A stretch of 64,000 bases of DNA, from positions 140,542,444 through 140,606,443 of the forward strand of contig CM061228.1 of the NCBI GenBank assembly GCA_030844895.1. Reading direction: 5' to 3'. Each line of letters starts with the position of its first letter. Position 1 is the first letter of the stretch. The notes beneath the pieces are model-generated. The model was not told the DNA's origin. It worked only from the letters and a program-made list of their open reading frames with translations, and made no database searches. Source of the stretch: Ambrosia x helenae (lineage: Eukaryota; Streptophyta; Magnoliopsida; Asterales; Asteraceae). Positions 43,617 to 55,964 of this stretch are shown here, piece by piece. The position numbers and the translations under genes were made by a program.

Positions 43617-46600
43617 TGTAACAACCGGCAAAAATAAGGTAATTCCGTACAAATTAATTAATATATGATTAACGTAATTAAATGCAATTATGTGTGATTT
43701 AATTATCAAGGCCTTAGGGGATAGCAATTTCCAAATAGTGCATAGGAATGCATACGTTTAATGGTAAAGCATGATTGGATCATGTGTAAATAAGCTATCC
43801 GGTATGGACGTTGGCAATTACCCGGTAATAATTAAATAAACGAAACGAATCCCGGACACCCAGGATATAAAATAAAGGGTATTTTCATGAAATATAATGA
43901 GTTTTGGAACTCCAAAACCATAAATGAAAACGTCTTGTACAAATCTCCCGGTAACGAATAAAATGCGCGTACCGCACCCGATACGCGTATAACTCATAAT
44001 TTCACCCGGCAAAGGCCTAAATAACCAATCAACGCTTAAAATAGACTATATTTAAGGATTATTAAAGGTATTTTTAGTGTCCGGATAACGCGTGATTAAA
44101 ACCCGAAAAATACCCGAACGACACCCGAACGACGGGGGATTAAACATAACAAGTATTGGGTAAATATTTGAAGTTGTGGACCCCACTAAACTCACTTGGG
44201 GGCCGGCCTAAAAGGCCATAATTATACACATGCATGTGTTGTAATAATAATCTATAATCTTAATATGTAAAGCATGCATGCATAAGACAAATGTGTAAGA
44301 TAAAGTGTGTAAGAAACACTAGTACAAAAGTAGCCCAAATCTTGTTCCCCCCTTGATCAAATTTTCGGCCAAAGGCCAAGTAAATCCAAGACACAACTCT
44401 AAACCATCATAACACTAGTGGATGCATGCCTTGTGAAGTCTTGTATATAGAGGTTATGAGTGATCATAAAGATTACCAAGATTTAGCAAACTTGCAAGTA
44501 ATCTCCTACTCTTACATACATACATACAAGGCTCATCATCACACCCCCACATCCATCCAAGATTTCTTATGTACTTCTTATATCTTTGGTAATAATCACA
44601 AGGATCCATGAGAAGATTATAAGAGATTGCAAGATATTAGTGAGATTTGCAAGCAAAATCCTACATCCCTATACATACATATACGGCTATATACATACAC
44701 ACACACTTCATATCCTTCCAAGATTCCCAAGTACACATACAATCCTTCATAAGATTTCTTAAATCTTTGGAAGATTACATGTGATAATTATATATAAACA
44801 TGTGTTAGAAGGTTGAATAACAAAGCAAAACAAATCCTCTTTTCTTCCTTCTTGTGGCCGTGGGTATTCACACACACACACACATCATCCTTTCAAGTTT
44901 TTACATCTCCAAATCACTTAAAACCATCCATCATCCAAACCCCTATTGTGTGTTTCAAGAGCTTGGAGCTAAACCACTTGGAAGAACACACTAAACCCCT
45001 CTCAAATCCAAGGTGTTTGTCTTCCCTAGCCTTGTGCTAGTAGTAAGCATTCTTAATCTTGTTTTTGATTATTATTATTCATGTATGTGTTCTTAGTAGC
45101 AAGTTGTACATGAAGGGTTTAAAAAGAGGTTTGAACATAATCTTTAATAGGTTTTACATATGTAAAATGGATGATTAAAGATATGAAAATAAATCATGGA
45201 TTTGATGATGATGGAGATATAATCTTGAAAATATGTAAAGTTTACATTTAAAGCTAAGTAGGATGATGTTTTGGTTAAGATTATGGAATGAACTTGAATA
45301 TGTTAAAAGTAACTTTAAATCATCTTATTATGATCATTCATGTTATAATATGTGGTAAAACATGTTAGAAGTTCATAAATAAAGAAGATGGAAAATTAAA
45401 GTTAGCTCACTTAGGTGAATGAAATTTGGCTATGATGAAGAAATACATAAAACACACATATAATAGGTCTTCCTTATGAAATACAAGACTAACATAAGTG
45501 TTTTGATACAAAAATAACTTACCAATAAAGAGTTGAATCTTCAAAGTTTACTATTTTGAGTGAAAAATGTTAACTTTAGAAGTTAGAATGGAAAAATGCA
45601 ACTTTTGGAAGTTAAGGGACTAAAGTTGTAACTTTGAAAGTTAGAGGACTAAAATGGATATTTTAGAAACTATTAGTCCAAAAATACAAGTATGGAAAGT
45701 TTGGTGTCAAAAATGTAAGTAATAAAGTCTAAGGATGATTTTTGTAAATACTAGTAGAAATACTTGGGTATTTTGTATAAAAGTGTATTTTTGAAAGTTA
45801 TAAAAATATAAAGGGTTTTAAAATAAGGATTTTTATAAAATAGAGATTTTATAAAAATATTAAACAAACTTGGGAAACTTATACAAAAATGAATACTTTT
45901 ATATAAATGGGAATATAAAAGTGTTGGAAACATTTTTGTAGTTAAGTTAACAAGTTGGGTTAAAAATACATAAGTATTTTAAACCATCCAAGTAACATGT
46001 GAAAATAGGAAGAAATATGGATAATATTTCTATAAAATACATGTTGGGAAAAAACTTGGAAAAATTAACTAATCACGTTGAGATATCGAACTAAAACGCG
46101 TTAACGAACCGTACACGGACAAATCATGAGAAAAATGCCATTGCGGCAAGATAAGAAAAATATATATATTTAAGAAGTAAAATATATATATACATTGGGT
46201 GAAAACTAATAAACACTTTCCTAAGTGTTAAGAGAATTATTCGTGGGAGAAACACATGACATAAACAAATAAGACGTTAAAACAAACGTATATACTTAAC
46301 GAGAAAATTACACATTTATATATATGTACGCTCGTCTCGGCGAAATTCTAGTATATCTACTTAATGGGAAAGTAGATATGTGGGAAGGAAAGCCGCGACG
46401 AGAAGACAAAGATATATAAATGTGTATGCCGCACCAACGAGATCCTAGTATATTTATTTGAATGGGAAAATAAATATACGGTATGGTGAGTTGAATCGGG
46501 TGTTAAGAATATACAATCGAACGACAAGATCTTAGCATATTTGTTTAAATGGGAAAAACAAATGTGTGGCAAAGTGAGTCGGGTCGAGCATTGAAATATA

Positions 46601-47684
46601 TATTATATCGAGCGATGCGATCTTAAGTATAATTATTTAAATGGGAAAATAATTATATGTTAAGTGAAGTCGAGTCGATGATAATAAGATACAAGTTATG
46701 GAAATATTAACAAGAGTAATATATAACTTGTAACACAAAGGGTAATGTAACGCCAACAAAACCTAGGATACGCGCTTAATTAAACGGGATTTGGAACAAC
46801 TTGTGGTCGGGAGTTGGGTGTACAACTTGCCAAGGCACATGCACTATAGGAATAGTGACTTATACGTCTAGGACGTTTGTAGGTGCGAGGCCACCCACTT
46901 GCTATCTACCTTTTGAGCCAGACGCAGTTTCAGGTGAGTTTCACGGCCCCATTTTAAACTATTTTTACGTTTTCGGGGGAAAGATATGTTAGGGAAATGT
47001 TTGACGGGTTTATTACTTGAGGTGTGACCGCCACTCGGGGTTGAGTCCTCGCCTCTATAATCATTTATTCGGAGATTGAAACCGGAGGAATATTCGGATA
47101 GTACTATTGGTGCCTGACAAGGCCCACCCCTAATCGATAGCGTCGATTGTGCATTAGGTTATGCCTGGGGTGCAAATATTCTGAACTTAAGTCGTGGGAA
47201 ACCGAGTAACGACTTGGAGCGGGGCATTTTACTTATATACGTCTTGGTTTGATTATAGTCTCAAGTAGATTTATAGGAATTTGCAACTCCTATATATTGT
47301 CATAACATGGTATTCCCAAGTATTCAAGTTTTAGAAACTGAAAACCTGTGAACTCACCAATATTTTTATATTGACGAAACTTTTTAAACATATCTTTCAG
47401 GTAACTAGATGATGAAGGATCAGGCGAGCTGGGTCGGAGAATCTCCCAATGCGGCGTTGTACATTTTGCGGGGTTTCACCTTTATTTCCCAAAGCTTGGG
47501 ATATATTTGAGAAACCTCGATGTTACTTTAAAGAAACAATTTACTTTTGTGTAATGTTTGGAACAAGTAATGACGCCTTAATAAATGACCCACTTTTCTT
47601 AAATTACTTATGTTTAGCAATAACCTTGACTTTATGCTTTTGAACCGTCGCGCCACGTGTTTCCGCCGTTGTCGTGGTGTGACA
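43617..47684 (+). repeat. Gypsy 3' LTR (4,068 bp)
   Basis: Differences from the 5' LTR noticed: T/C at 34644 versus 44216, C/T near 34767 versus 44343, one CATA unit fewer near 44515, G/A at 37351 versus 46922, C/T at 37985 versus 47556. The hairpin array is repeated at 46353-46658. Confidence 0.92.
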
Positions 47685-47689
47685 ATTTG

Positions 47690-47830
47690 ATTTTGGATAG
47701 TCCAATCTAGATCATAAGTATCAAAAGTAAACAAATTACCATGATGTTCTAGTCTGAATGACCTTTTGGACATGGCACTCGAGACAATACAATCAACTGT
47801 GAAAGTGCACAGCAACAACTGATGAGAATT
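47690..47830 (-). pseudogene. Exon-like fragment interrupted by the gypsy element
   Basis: Minus-strand open frame (CTFTVDCIVSSAMSKRSFRL...FTFDTYDLDWTIQNQ) that, with the gypsy element and one ATTTG removed, continues for a few codons to a stop near 34010. Not recognised. It belongs to the same minus-strand series as 32311-33908 and 48440-48900. Confidence 0.35.
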
Positions 47831-48439
47831 ACCAGATTAAAGTTTTGATTAAATAGAATTAAGGAATCCAATTGCGTAAATATGAAAGAAAATAATTATC
47901 CACCATCACTCCTTTGGTTTTTGAAATTAGTAACTAAAAGCACACAGTAAACCATGATTAAAAGCTATAATTTGCTTCATCATCAACTTAATTTTGACCT
48001 GCTAATATCACAAAAACACAACACAACAACAGAACATTAAACATATAAGAAGCTTGATTTACAAAACCCACAAAAATAATCCATAATTCATCAATTCCTT
48101 ACCATCGGGAGTAAAAGTTGTGTTTCAATAATGCGTCAAACATGTTTCTTATATGCTTAATTTTCCATCAACAATCAAGTAAAATGGAAAGAATATGAAT
48201 ACGTTGATGTTAGAGTTTAGTTTATGACTAAACCCAATTTAATTAAAACCTCAAGACTACATCAATAGTGTAAACAAAATATTTAAACTAAACCCTAAAG
48301 CCCTCATAAACCAGATACATAGATATGGTTACCTGCGCCAATCAAGCATGAATCTGAAAACCCTCAAATGCAAGCCCAACATCATCAGCAGGTAAACCTA
48401 AAAACTCACATGCAACAGAAGAGACAAAACAAATCTAAA

Positions 48440-48900
48440 TATAAGCATAAGTACCAACAAAAAAGAATAATAACTTTGATGGAGGGTTAGGCATGGGGTC
48501 ACCTCCGCCGTCGTTGCAGCCGTGACCGGCGGCGGTCTCGCCAGAACAGGAAACGACTGGACGGCGAACTTGGCGTACATGTGATGTGTACGGCTGCCGT
48601 CGATTGTGCCGGCGGGGATGAAGATAAAGGCAACGGGTGAGTTGGAATAAGCGAGCTGGAGAGAGCTGTCGTAGTGTGTGAAGGAGTCGCGATTAGGGTT
48701 TGTAACGGAGACGAACTGGAAGAAGCTGAAGTTAACGGTGCCGTTAGAGATGGAGAAGGTTGGGAACTGTACGGAGTTAATGGCGATTATTATTAGGAAG
48801 AGTGTGGCAGAGAGAGAGAGAGAGAGAGAAAGAAGAGAGAGTGAGGGAGAGAGAGAGTTTGAAAAGTGTGTTGTGTAGACTGAGAAAGAAAAGAAGATGA
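48440..48900 (-). pseudogene. LEA_2/NDR1-HIN1-like domain fragment
   Basis: Minus-strand frame with the LEA_2 signature: hydrophobic ATLFLIIIAI, then VQFPTFSISNGTVNFSFFQF, VSVTNPNRDSFTHYDSSLQL, AFIFIPAGTIDGSRTHHM and KFAVQSFPV. Full proteins of this type have a cytosolic tail, one membrane segment and an extracellular LEA_2 domain. Here the membrane part runs into a (CT)n repeat (48807-48830) and the C-terminal third is replaced after about 48500. Partial, probably captured. Confidence 0.6.
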
Positions 48901-49700
48901 CGGGTGTTTGTGAGGTGTAGAATATGTACAACTCTTTCTGCACATTGTACAACAACCCAAAGCAAAAAACACTCCTAATGCATAACTTACAACCTAGTAC
49001 TGCACAAAGCAGTTGGTAATTAGAAGTATATAAATTAGATAATTAAATTTACAACAACTAAATTTATAACCTACAAACTATAAAAACACTTCAAAACAAT
49101 ATATCTAGAACTAGTATCGATGCATTTTTGTTATAAATAATATAAAATAAAGTGAACCTAAAATGCACCGATCATGCAACACACCCTCACAATTTTTCGC
49201 TCCATTCGCTTTAATATCTGGACTAGCATGTAATGCGCTAGTATTATTCACTCAAAACCAACATGTAACTCTGTTATCATAGGCTTGTATAACTATCACA
49301 CCTTAACTGTAGACAATGCACATATCTAAAGGACTTACGGGTTTTGGGCTTAGGGTAAAGGTAGGATAGATTTGGCTAGAAGTGGCTAAAATAAAAGTGA
49401 TGTAACCAAATTGATTGACAATCATTATTCACAATACACATAAATAAACACAACTTTGGTCATATTCTAACCATAACAATAACTTCTTCTCTCTTTTTTT
49501 CTTTTTCTTTTTTTTTCTTTTTTTTCACACATATATATTTTTTCAACATATAAACACAATCACTTAACATTTTGCAGTTTGATGAACATGTTTAAACACA
49601 AATTTGTTTCAGACAACTATAAATGATGTACAAATGGGTCATTTTCATTTCATTCATAATCAAACTTATTACAAGAACAGAATGCATACACCTACATTAA
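48900..49700. other. Intergenic, no gene seen
   Basis: AT-rich with a CT/T-rich tract at 49480-49530. No ORF of note and no element ends identified. Confidence 0.45.
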
Positions 49701-49946
49701 TCAACTATAAATGACGTACAACACAAAGAACAACCAACTAAAAACAAGCATAATCCTCAGCTTCCTTGCCTCATACCCTCTTGCTTTTGCTAATTGTTGT
49801 TGTTTGTTCAAATTTTTGAGTAATCCGTTGATGACCTTGGAATTACCTTCACTAACTGGACCCTCTGCCCATGTCACAAACCCACATCCACTTACACAAC
49901 AGTGAAACCTTCGACTAGGGTTCGCTTCAGTCCATGATGTTCGAAC
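49701..49946 (-). CDS. GRF-type zinc finger protein, 3' exon (partial)
   Basis: Minus-strand frame ending at stop 49701: RTSWTEANPSRRFHCC...CGFVTWAEGP is the GRF zinc-finger pattern found in small plant proteins, followed by a Lys/Gln-rich helix (LLKNLNKQQQ) and a C-terminal membrane segment (IMLVFSWLFFVLYVIY). AACACAG|GTTCGAACA at about 49946 is a possible acceptor, so an upstream exon with the first cysteines would be expected. None is visible before the Copia element at 50082. Gene fragment or 3' exon of a displaced gene. Confidence 0.5.
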   Translation of the reverse strand, partial: VRTSWTEANPSRRFHCCVSGCGFVTWAEGPVSEGNSKVINGLLKNLNKQQQLAKARGYEARKLRIMLVFSWLFFVLYVIYS

Positions 49947-50081
49947 CTGTGTTTCAGCAAACAACAAGGACGAAAACTGCAATTTTCTCTTTTATTTAAG
50001 TAATGTTTATTTGCTTTTATTTAAGAAATGAGGTTTTTAGGGAAAGATTAGGTGTTGCTAGCATATTTGATAAGATAAGAG

Positions 50082-50354
50082 TATTAACCATACATGACTT
50101 TTACCATGATTCATGCCTTGTAATTATTGTATTTATGTTAGTCCTTGATCAAGGTCAATAGCTTAGTCTTAGGAAGTTATTTCTTAGTCTTTGGTCAAGG
50201 TCAATAGCTTAGTCTTAGGAAGTTATTTCTTAGTCTTTGGTCAAGGTCAATAGCTTGTTTCCCTCCTAAACTGGAGCTTCGAGTCTGTATATATTGTATG
50301 TCCTTCAATGAGAATATTGTACCTTTACTCATAAAAAAAAACTCATATTTGATA
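50082..50354 (+). repeat. Copia-2 5' LTR
   Basis: 273 bp. Contains three copies of an AGTCTTTGGTCAAGGTCAAT unit (50140-50255). Ends are TAT...ATA rather than TG...CA. Confidence 0.88.
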
Positions 50355-50628
50355 TGGTATCAAGAGCCTAAAGCTCCCTTGAGCCAACCGATCCATCACA
50401 GCTTTCGACAGCCTTTTGTCCGCAGCCCACACAACCCTTTCATCTTTTTTCTGATTTGCAGCCTCAATGGCTCCCTTTTTTGTTCATCAATCTAACCAAA
50501 ACTACAATCGGAACCCTTGTTCCTCAACCTCAAACCCATCATTACAAAACTGACCCTCCTCGTGGTCAAACAAATCCGCAACCCAAACTCAAAACAACCC
50601 GACCTACAACAGCCAAACTAACGTTTTT

Positions 50629-53600
50629 TGTTATTTTTGCAGCATACCCGGTCATGTAACGAAAGATTGTCGCAAACTTCGTCGCTTCCTACGCGACCGT
50701 CAAGTCTCTACTCATGATTCCTACTCATACCCGGTTGTGAAAAATACATCTTCTCACACTACGGTTCCAAACATGGATGTGGGATACAGGCGCTTCCAAT
50801 CACACTAACAACAACAACCAAATGCATGTTCTTTTCGAATATGGTGGCCTGGATGAGATTGTTTTAGGTGACGGTAAAACCCTTCCTATCACACACATTG
50901 GTCAAACAACCCTTCACACCAACTCACGACCGCTTTTCTTAAACGATGTCTTAATCCTTCCATCTCTTCGTAATAATCTTATTTCTGTTGCAAAACTTAG
51001 TTGTACTAATCAAGTTTCTGTTGAATTTTTTCCATATCATTTCGTGGTTAAGGATCTACGCACGGGGGCGCGTCTCATGCGGGGCGTGAACGTCAATGAC
51101 GTTTACTACAGACCAACCACACTCTCTCCTCAAATCAATGCAACAACAAGATCTCTACTTGCGTGGCATCATATCCTTGGACATCCTTCGTTTCAAGTCT
51201 TCAAGTCCTTAATTTCTAAATTAGGACTTAATGGTAATAAAGTGTCACCCGAGTCTTTTCATTGCAAATCTTGTTCGTTAAATAAAAGCCATAAAATTTC
51301 TTTTGGTAAAAACTCATTTGTTGCAAATAAACCGTTGCAACTCGTTTACTCAGATGTGTGGGGTCCAGTCCAAACATCCATTGACGGCTTCAAGTACTAT
51401 GTCATATTTGTCGATTATTTTTCTAAATACATTTGGTTATATCCGATAAAAAGAAAATCCGACGTCTCCGTCCTTTTTCCACAATTCAAATCACTAGTGT
51501 AAAAAAAATTTCAAACACCTCTTATCTTTCTATTTACCGACAATGGTGGTGAATACATTGGTCTTAAACCATTTCTCACAACTCATGGAATTTCTCACTA
51601 CACCACACCCCCTCATACACCCGAACAAAACGGGGTGGCCGAACGTCGTCATCGACACGTTGTTAAAACGGGCCTTGCCCTCCTCCACTATGCTCAACTC
51701 CCATCACAATTTTGGTCACATGCCTTTCAAGCCGCCACTTATCTCATCAACCGTCTACCCACCACCATCTTGAACAACAAATCACCTTATGACATGTTAT
51801 TCAATGTTGCTCCCACCTACTCCAAACTAAAACCGTTTGGATGTCTTTGCTATCCTTGGCTCCGCCCATACAACACATCCAAGTTACAATCTCGCTCCGC
51901 ATCATGTATCTTTCTTGGATACTCCTCTTCCAAATCAGCATACAAATGCTTTGATCCAGCCACCAACAAGCTATATCACTCTCGCCATGTTGAATTCATA
52001 CCACACATCTTCCCATCCCACACCAATAACTCTGCATCTCCCACTGTCACCTATGAATCATTTCTTCACAACATACCAAATCCTACAAAGCCTTCACACC
52101 CTACACAACCTCCCATCGATTCCACACCCCAACCCATACCTCCTACACACCCCTCTCCTGACCCTACACAACATTCTGCTGCAGCTACACAGCAGTTGCC
52201 TGATACTACACAACACTCATCTGACCCTAAACAACCTTCTACTACACCTACACAACATTCCCATAACCCTACACAACTCTTGTCCTCTACACAGTCCTCC
52301 GTTATCCATACACAGTCCTCATCTCCTACACAATCCTCCACTCCTACACAGCCTTCCAATGACCATACCACCTCTACTCGCCCACAACGGTCTCGCAATC
52401 CTAACCAAAAATATTACAATTCCAACTTCATCAACTCCACCACACTTCACCCACTTCCTACATCCATTGAGCCCTCTACTCACATCCAAGCGATGAAAGA
52501 TCCACAATGGCAACAAGCAAGGGATCTTGAATACAACGCTCTTCTTCAAAACCATACATGGGAGCTTGTCCCTCATACTACCCAAAATCCAATTGGATGC
52601 AAATGGGTATTCCGAACCAAACGAAAACCCGATGGAACTATTGATAAATTTAAAGCGCGCCTAGTCACAAAAGGGTTTCATCAACAGTACAGTAAGGACT
52701 ATTTTGATACCTCTAGTCCTGTAACGAAACCTGTCACCATTCGTACTGTTCTTTCCATCGCACTCTCTCGAGGTGGTCGTTACGCCAACTAGACGTCAAT
52801 AACGCTTTTCTTCATGGCACCTTACATGAGGATGTGTACATGATTCAACCACCCGGATTTGCAAATTCGGCGTTTCCTAATCACATTTGCAAACTCAAGA
52901 AATCTCTCTACGGCCTTAAACAAGCCCTGCGGGCTTGGTACAATGAATTAACCGCCTTCCTCATTAGCTTCGGTTTTAAAAAATGTCTCTCTGATGCGTC
53001 TCTTTTTGTCTACAACACAAATGGTAACACTTGCTACCTACTCGTCTACATTGACAACATTGTTCTCACTGGAAACAATAATCCATTCATGGACATCTTT
53101 GTTCAAGCCCTAAGCAAAAAAAAAATTCGATCAAAGACTTAGGCCCTCTACATCACTTCCTAGGAATCGAAGTCATTCCAACTTCTCATGGTCCATTCCT
53201 CTCCCAACATAGGCACATTCAGGACATCTTAACCACTTTCAAAATGGATGGTGCCAAAGAGGTCCTCACCCCTCTAAGCGTCTCTGAACCGCTTATCCCT
53301 TCGGATGCCTCTCCACCCATTGACCCAACTCCTTATCGCAAACTTGTTGGCACACTTCAATACCTTACCTTCACCCGCCCTGATATCTCTTTCGCTGTCA
53401 ACAAACTCTCCCAATTTATGCACCACCCAAAACAGTCACACTGGCAAGCTCTCAAACGGGTTCTCCGCTATTTGAAAGGAACATGGCACCATGGGTTATT
53501 GTTAAATAAACAGTCCTCACTTGATTTACATGCTTTCTCAGATTCTGATTGGGGAGGCATACATGACGGAGGCAGATCTACTACATGTTATATATTATAT

Positions 53601-54026
53601 CTTGGATCCAACATCATCTCATGGCGTTCATCAAGACAAAAAACGGTCTCGCGCTCATCTACTGAAGCAGAATACAAAGCACTAGCAAACGCCGCAGCTA
53701 AAATCTCATGGGTTAAAAATCTTCTCCAAGAACTCGGTCTTCGCACGACACGTACACCATCTCTTTTCTGTGACAACACCGGTGCCACCTACCTTTGTGC
53801 CAACCCGGTGTACCATTCCCGCATGAAACATGTGGCCCTCGACTACCACTTTGTTCGTGAACAGGTCAATGCCGGTCACTTAAAGGTCTTTCACATTAGC
53901 TCAAAGGATCAACTAGCTGATGTCCTCACCAAACCACTTCCACGATCACCGTTTCTTTCCTTTCGATCCAAGATTGGAGTCTCCAATGGAGCCTCCATCT
54001 TGCGGGGGCGTATTAACCATACATGA
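50629..54026 (+). pseudogene. Copia-2 gag remnant and pol, disrupted
   Basis: Zinc knuckle CYFCSIPGHVTKDC (50629-50670), a frameshift near 50770, protease WDTGASNH (50780), integrase HHCC region (51160-51290) with DVWGP, TDNGGEY and EQNGVAERRH, RT from GCKWVFRTKRKPDG (about 52600), RNase H ([17 protein letters not shown]) to a stop just inside the 3' LTR. Lesions: TAA at 51500-51502, a 1-nt loss near 52770, an A9-run frameshift near 53115, and YIDN replacing the YVDD catalytic motif at 53047-53058. With no gag it could at most have moved in trans. Confidence 0.9.
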
Positions 54027-54282
54027 CTTTTACCATGATTCATGCCTTGTAATTATTGTATTTATGTTAGTCTTTGGTCAAGGTCAATAGCTTAGTCTTG
54101 GGAAGTTATTTCTTAGTCTTTTGTCAAGATCAATGGCTTAGTCTTAGGAAGTTATTTCTTAGTCTTTGGTCAAGGTCAATAGCTTGTTTCCCTCCTAAAC
54201 TGGAGCTTTGAGTCTGTATATATTGTATGTCCTTCAATGAGAATATTGTACCTTTACTCATAAAAAAAACTCATATTTGATA
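54011..54282 (+). repeat. Copia-2 3' LTR
   Basis: 272 bp, preceded by purine-rich TTGCGGGGGCG. A few substitutions from the 5' LTR. Confidence 0.88.
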
Positions 54283-54287
54283 AAGAG

Positions 54288-54816
54288 AGGGGAGGTTGAG
54301 ATGGTTTGGGCATGTTAAAAGAAGACCGACATCTGCGCCGGTTAGAGTTGTGGAAACTATCATCATTGAGGGAAAGAGGAGTAAAGGTAGACCGAAATTG
54401 ACTTGGGAGGAACGGATTAGACATGATTTGTTAGACTTGCATCTCTCTGAGGATATGGTCGAGGATAGAAGTTTGTGGAGACGTAGAATTAAGGTTAACG
54501 ACATTTAGGAAAAGTCTATATTTATGTATTTATTTATTTATTATTATTATTATTTACTCGAATAGATCGTTGATTAACTGTCTGTGTGTCTATAAAAGGG
54601 GTTTATCAATATGTTTGGTTTTGTTTGATTGCATATATGTTTTTATTTGACGTTATTGTTAAATATGTTTTTGGAGCCGAGAGTCTCTCTGGAAGCAGTC
54701 TCTCTATCCCCTGGGATAGGGGTAAGACTTGCCTACATCCCACCCTCCTTAGACCCTACCAATAGCTCGACTATATGTGGGATTATATTGGGTACGGTTG
54801 TTGTTGTTATTGTTTT
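54288..54816 (+). pseudogene. 5'-truncated LINE (RTE-like) 3' end
   Basis: Codes RLRWFGHVKRRP...GRPKLTWEERIRHDLLDLHL...DRSLWRRRI to a TAG at 54506-54508, the conserved C-terminal end of plant LINE reverse transcriptases. The 3' UTR ends in GGGTACGGTTGTTGTTGTTATTG, a TTG-type simple tail typical of RTE. The 3' UTR part 54660-54780 matches the SINE tails listed elsewhere. Its 5' end abuts Copia-2. Confidence 0.75.
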
Positions 54817-55228
54817 TTAAATTAATTAATATTAAAAAACAAAAAAAAAATAGACTGAGGTTTCCAGTGTTTAAATTACTTAGGCTACTTGAAGGGTAAA
54901 ATGAAATGACATTATGTAATTTGTGCACTTTTGGCTACTTTAGGCATGTGTCCCTTCCTCCTTAAAAGCTATAAAAACTTAACTTTTTGACGACGTACTA
55001 ATTTATTGGCTTTTTTAAAAAGCTAATAAGTTAATAACTCATTTCCAAACTCAATCCCAAACACCATGTGGTTAATTTTGTGAATTATGATGAATTGAAA
55101 AATGCAGCATTTTAAAAACAACAAAATGAAAAAGACGACTGATATAATAAATTAGTAATCCTTTTTAGTAATCCTTTTTCCCTTCATCATCTGATGAAGG
55201 CGAAGATGTCCCAACAACAATCAGCTCC

Positions 55229-55600
55229 TTAATCTTTTTTGACAGCCTCTTTGGCAGCGTCCCATGCATCCGCCACCGCCTGCTCCGTCTTATCCTTAGC
55301 CTCGTTCGCCATCTCCACGGCTTTGTTCCCCCCTTCTTCGGCTTTTTTGGCCACCATACTTGCAGTCTCCTGAACACTTTCTTTAATCTCACTGTCGTTT
55401 TTAGCCGCTATGTCTTTTATCTCACCGGCTTTGTCAGCCGTTGTGTCATTCATCTCACCAACTCTGTCGGCGACTCTTCCGGCCATATCATTTGCTTCGT
55501 CTTTCAACTCATTGGCTTTTGCGTTTATATTATCCTGTATTTCCCCTGCACCTTCTTTTATTTTGTTGAATGATTCGTCTCCTTTACTTGCATGTATTCT
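55229..55600 (-). CDS. LEA_4 protein, exon 2 (LEA copy 2)
   Basis: 124 codons including the stop, joined in phase 0 to exon 1 (57508-57645) to give 169 residues. Compared with copy 1 it lacks 11 residues between two KT-containing repeats (33-bp deletion). It carries the same 1-nt insertion giving stop after KEAVKKD, so that change predates the block duplication. The intron is 1,907 bp, enlarged by insertions. Confidence 0.8.
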   Translation of the reverse strand, partial: RIHASKGDESFNKIKEGAGEIQDNINAKANELKDEANDMAGRVADRVGEMNDTTADKAGEIKDIAAKNDSEIKESVQETASMVAKKAEEGGNKAVEMANEAKDKTEQAVADAWDAAKEAVKKD

Positions 55601-55685
55601 CTACAAAACAAAATACTTGTTTAAGTTAAATTAAAACTTGATTGAAAATTGAAATATAAACAATTCTAAGCCTAACGATGTTATT

Positions 55686-55860
55686 TTTTGAATAATAGTT
55701 TAACAAAATATTCTTATTATATTAAACACGTAACCGTGACAAATTACATCAAAATAGCGGGCAGACGGGCAACAAATTGCGTCGCAACCCCTTTCTGAAT
55801 GACAAACCTTAACCTACTAAAAACGAACCCATACCCTCACAACGCCGAGACATTGTTATT
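55686..55860 (-). pseudogene. LINE-like 3' end in LEA-2 intron (copy F)
   Basis: Minus-strand C-terminal coding end with stop at about 55745, a short 3' UTR and a T-run near 55686. GTTATT occurs at both borders (55680-55685, 55855-55860). Absent from block 1 (GCCTAATATAATCACTATAGG). Confidence 0.65.
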
Positions 55861-55964
55861 ATATAAGTAAAAATATAATCACTAATTCACTATAGGTGGT
55901 GATGGTGGAATCATTATAACTTTTTAGCACGATGTCATCAAGGTCCTTTTCTTTACTTTTTATT

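Larger units (their letters stand above)
34041..47684 (+). mobile_element. Ty3/gypsy chromovirus-like retrotransposon, 13.6 kb
   Basis: Flanked by ATTTG (34036-34040, 47685-47689). LTRs at 34041-38112 and 43617-47684 have ends TGTAACAACC and TGGTGTGACA. Internal order: extra ORF (38157-38555), gag-protease-RT-RNase H-integrase, chromodomain-like tail, purine tract, 3' LTR; integrase after RNase H defines Ty3/gypsy. The LTRs differ by about four substitutions and one CATA repeat unit over 4.07 kb as read by eye. There is no tRNA-complementary primer site after the 5' LTR. It sits between two sets of gene fragments. Confidence 0.93.
50082..54282 (+). mobile_element. Ty1/Copia retrotransposon with TA...TA ends (Copia-2)
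   Basis: LTRs 50082-50354 and 54011-54282 (TATTAACC...TTTGATA), with target duplication AAGAG at 50077-50081 and 54283-54287. Primer site TGGTATCAAGAGCC follows at 50355-50368. Most of gag is missing: only about 270 bp separate the primer site from the zinc knuckle. Integrase precedes RT, so Copia. Confidence 0.9.

Noticed and set aside
52066..52398. Minus-strand frame rich in CCVG repeats
   Set aside because: Antisense of the Thr/Pro/Ser-rich linker between Copia-2 integrase and RT.
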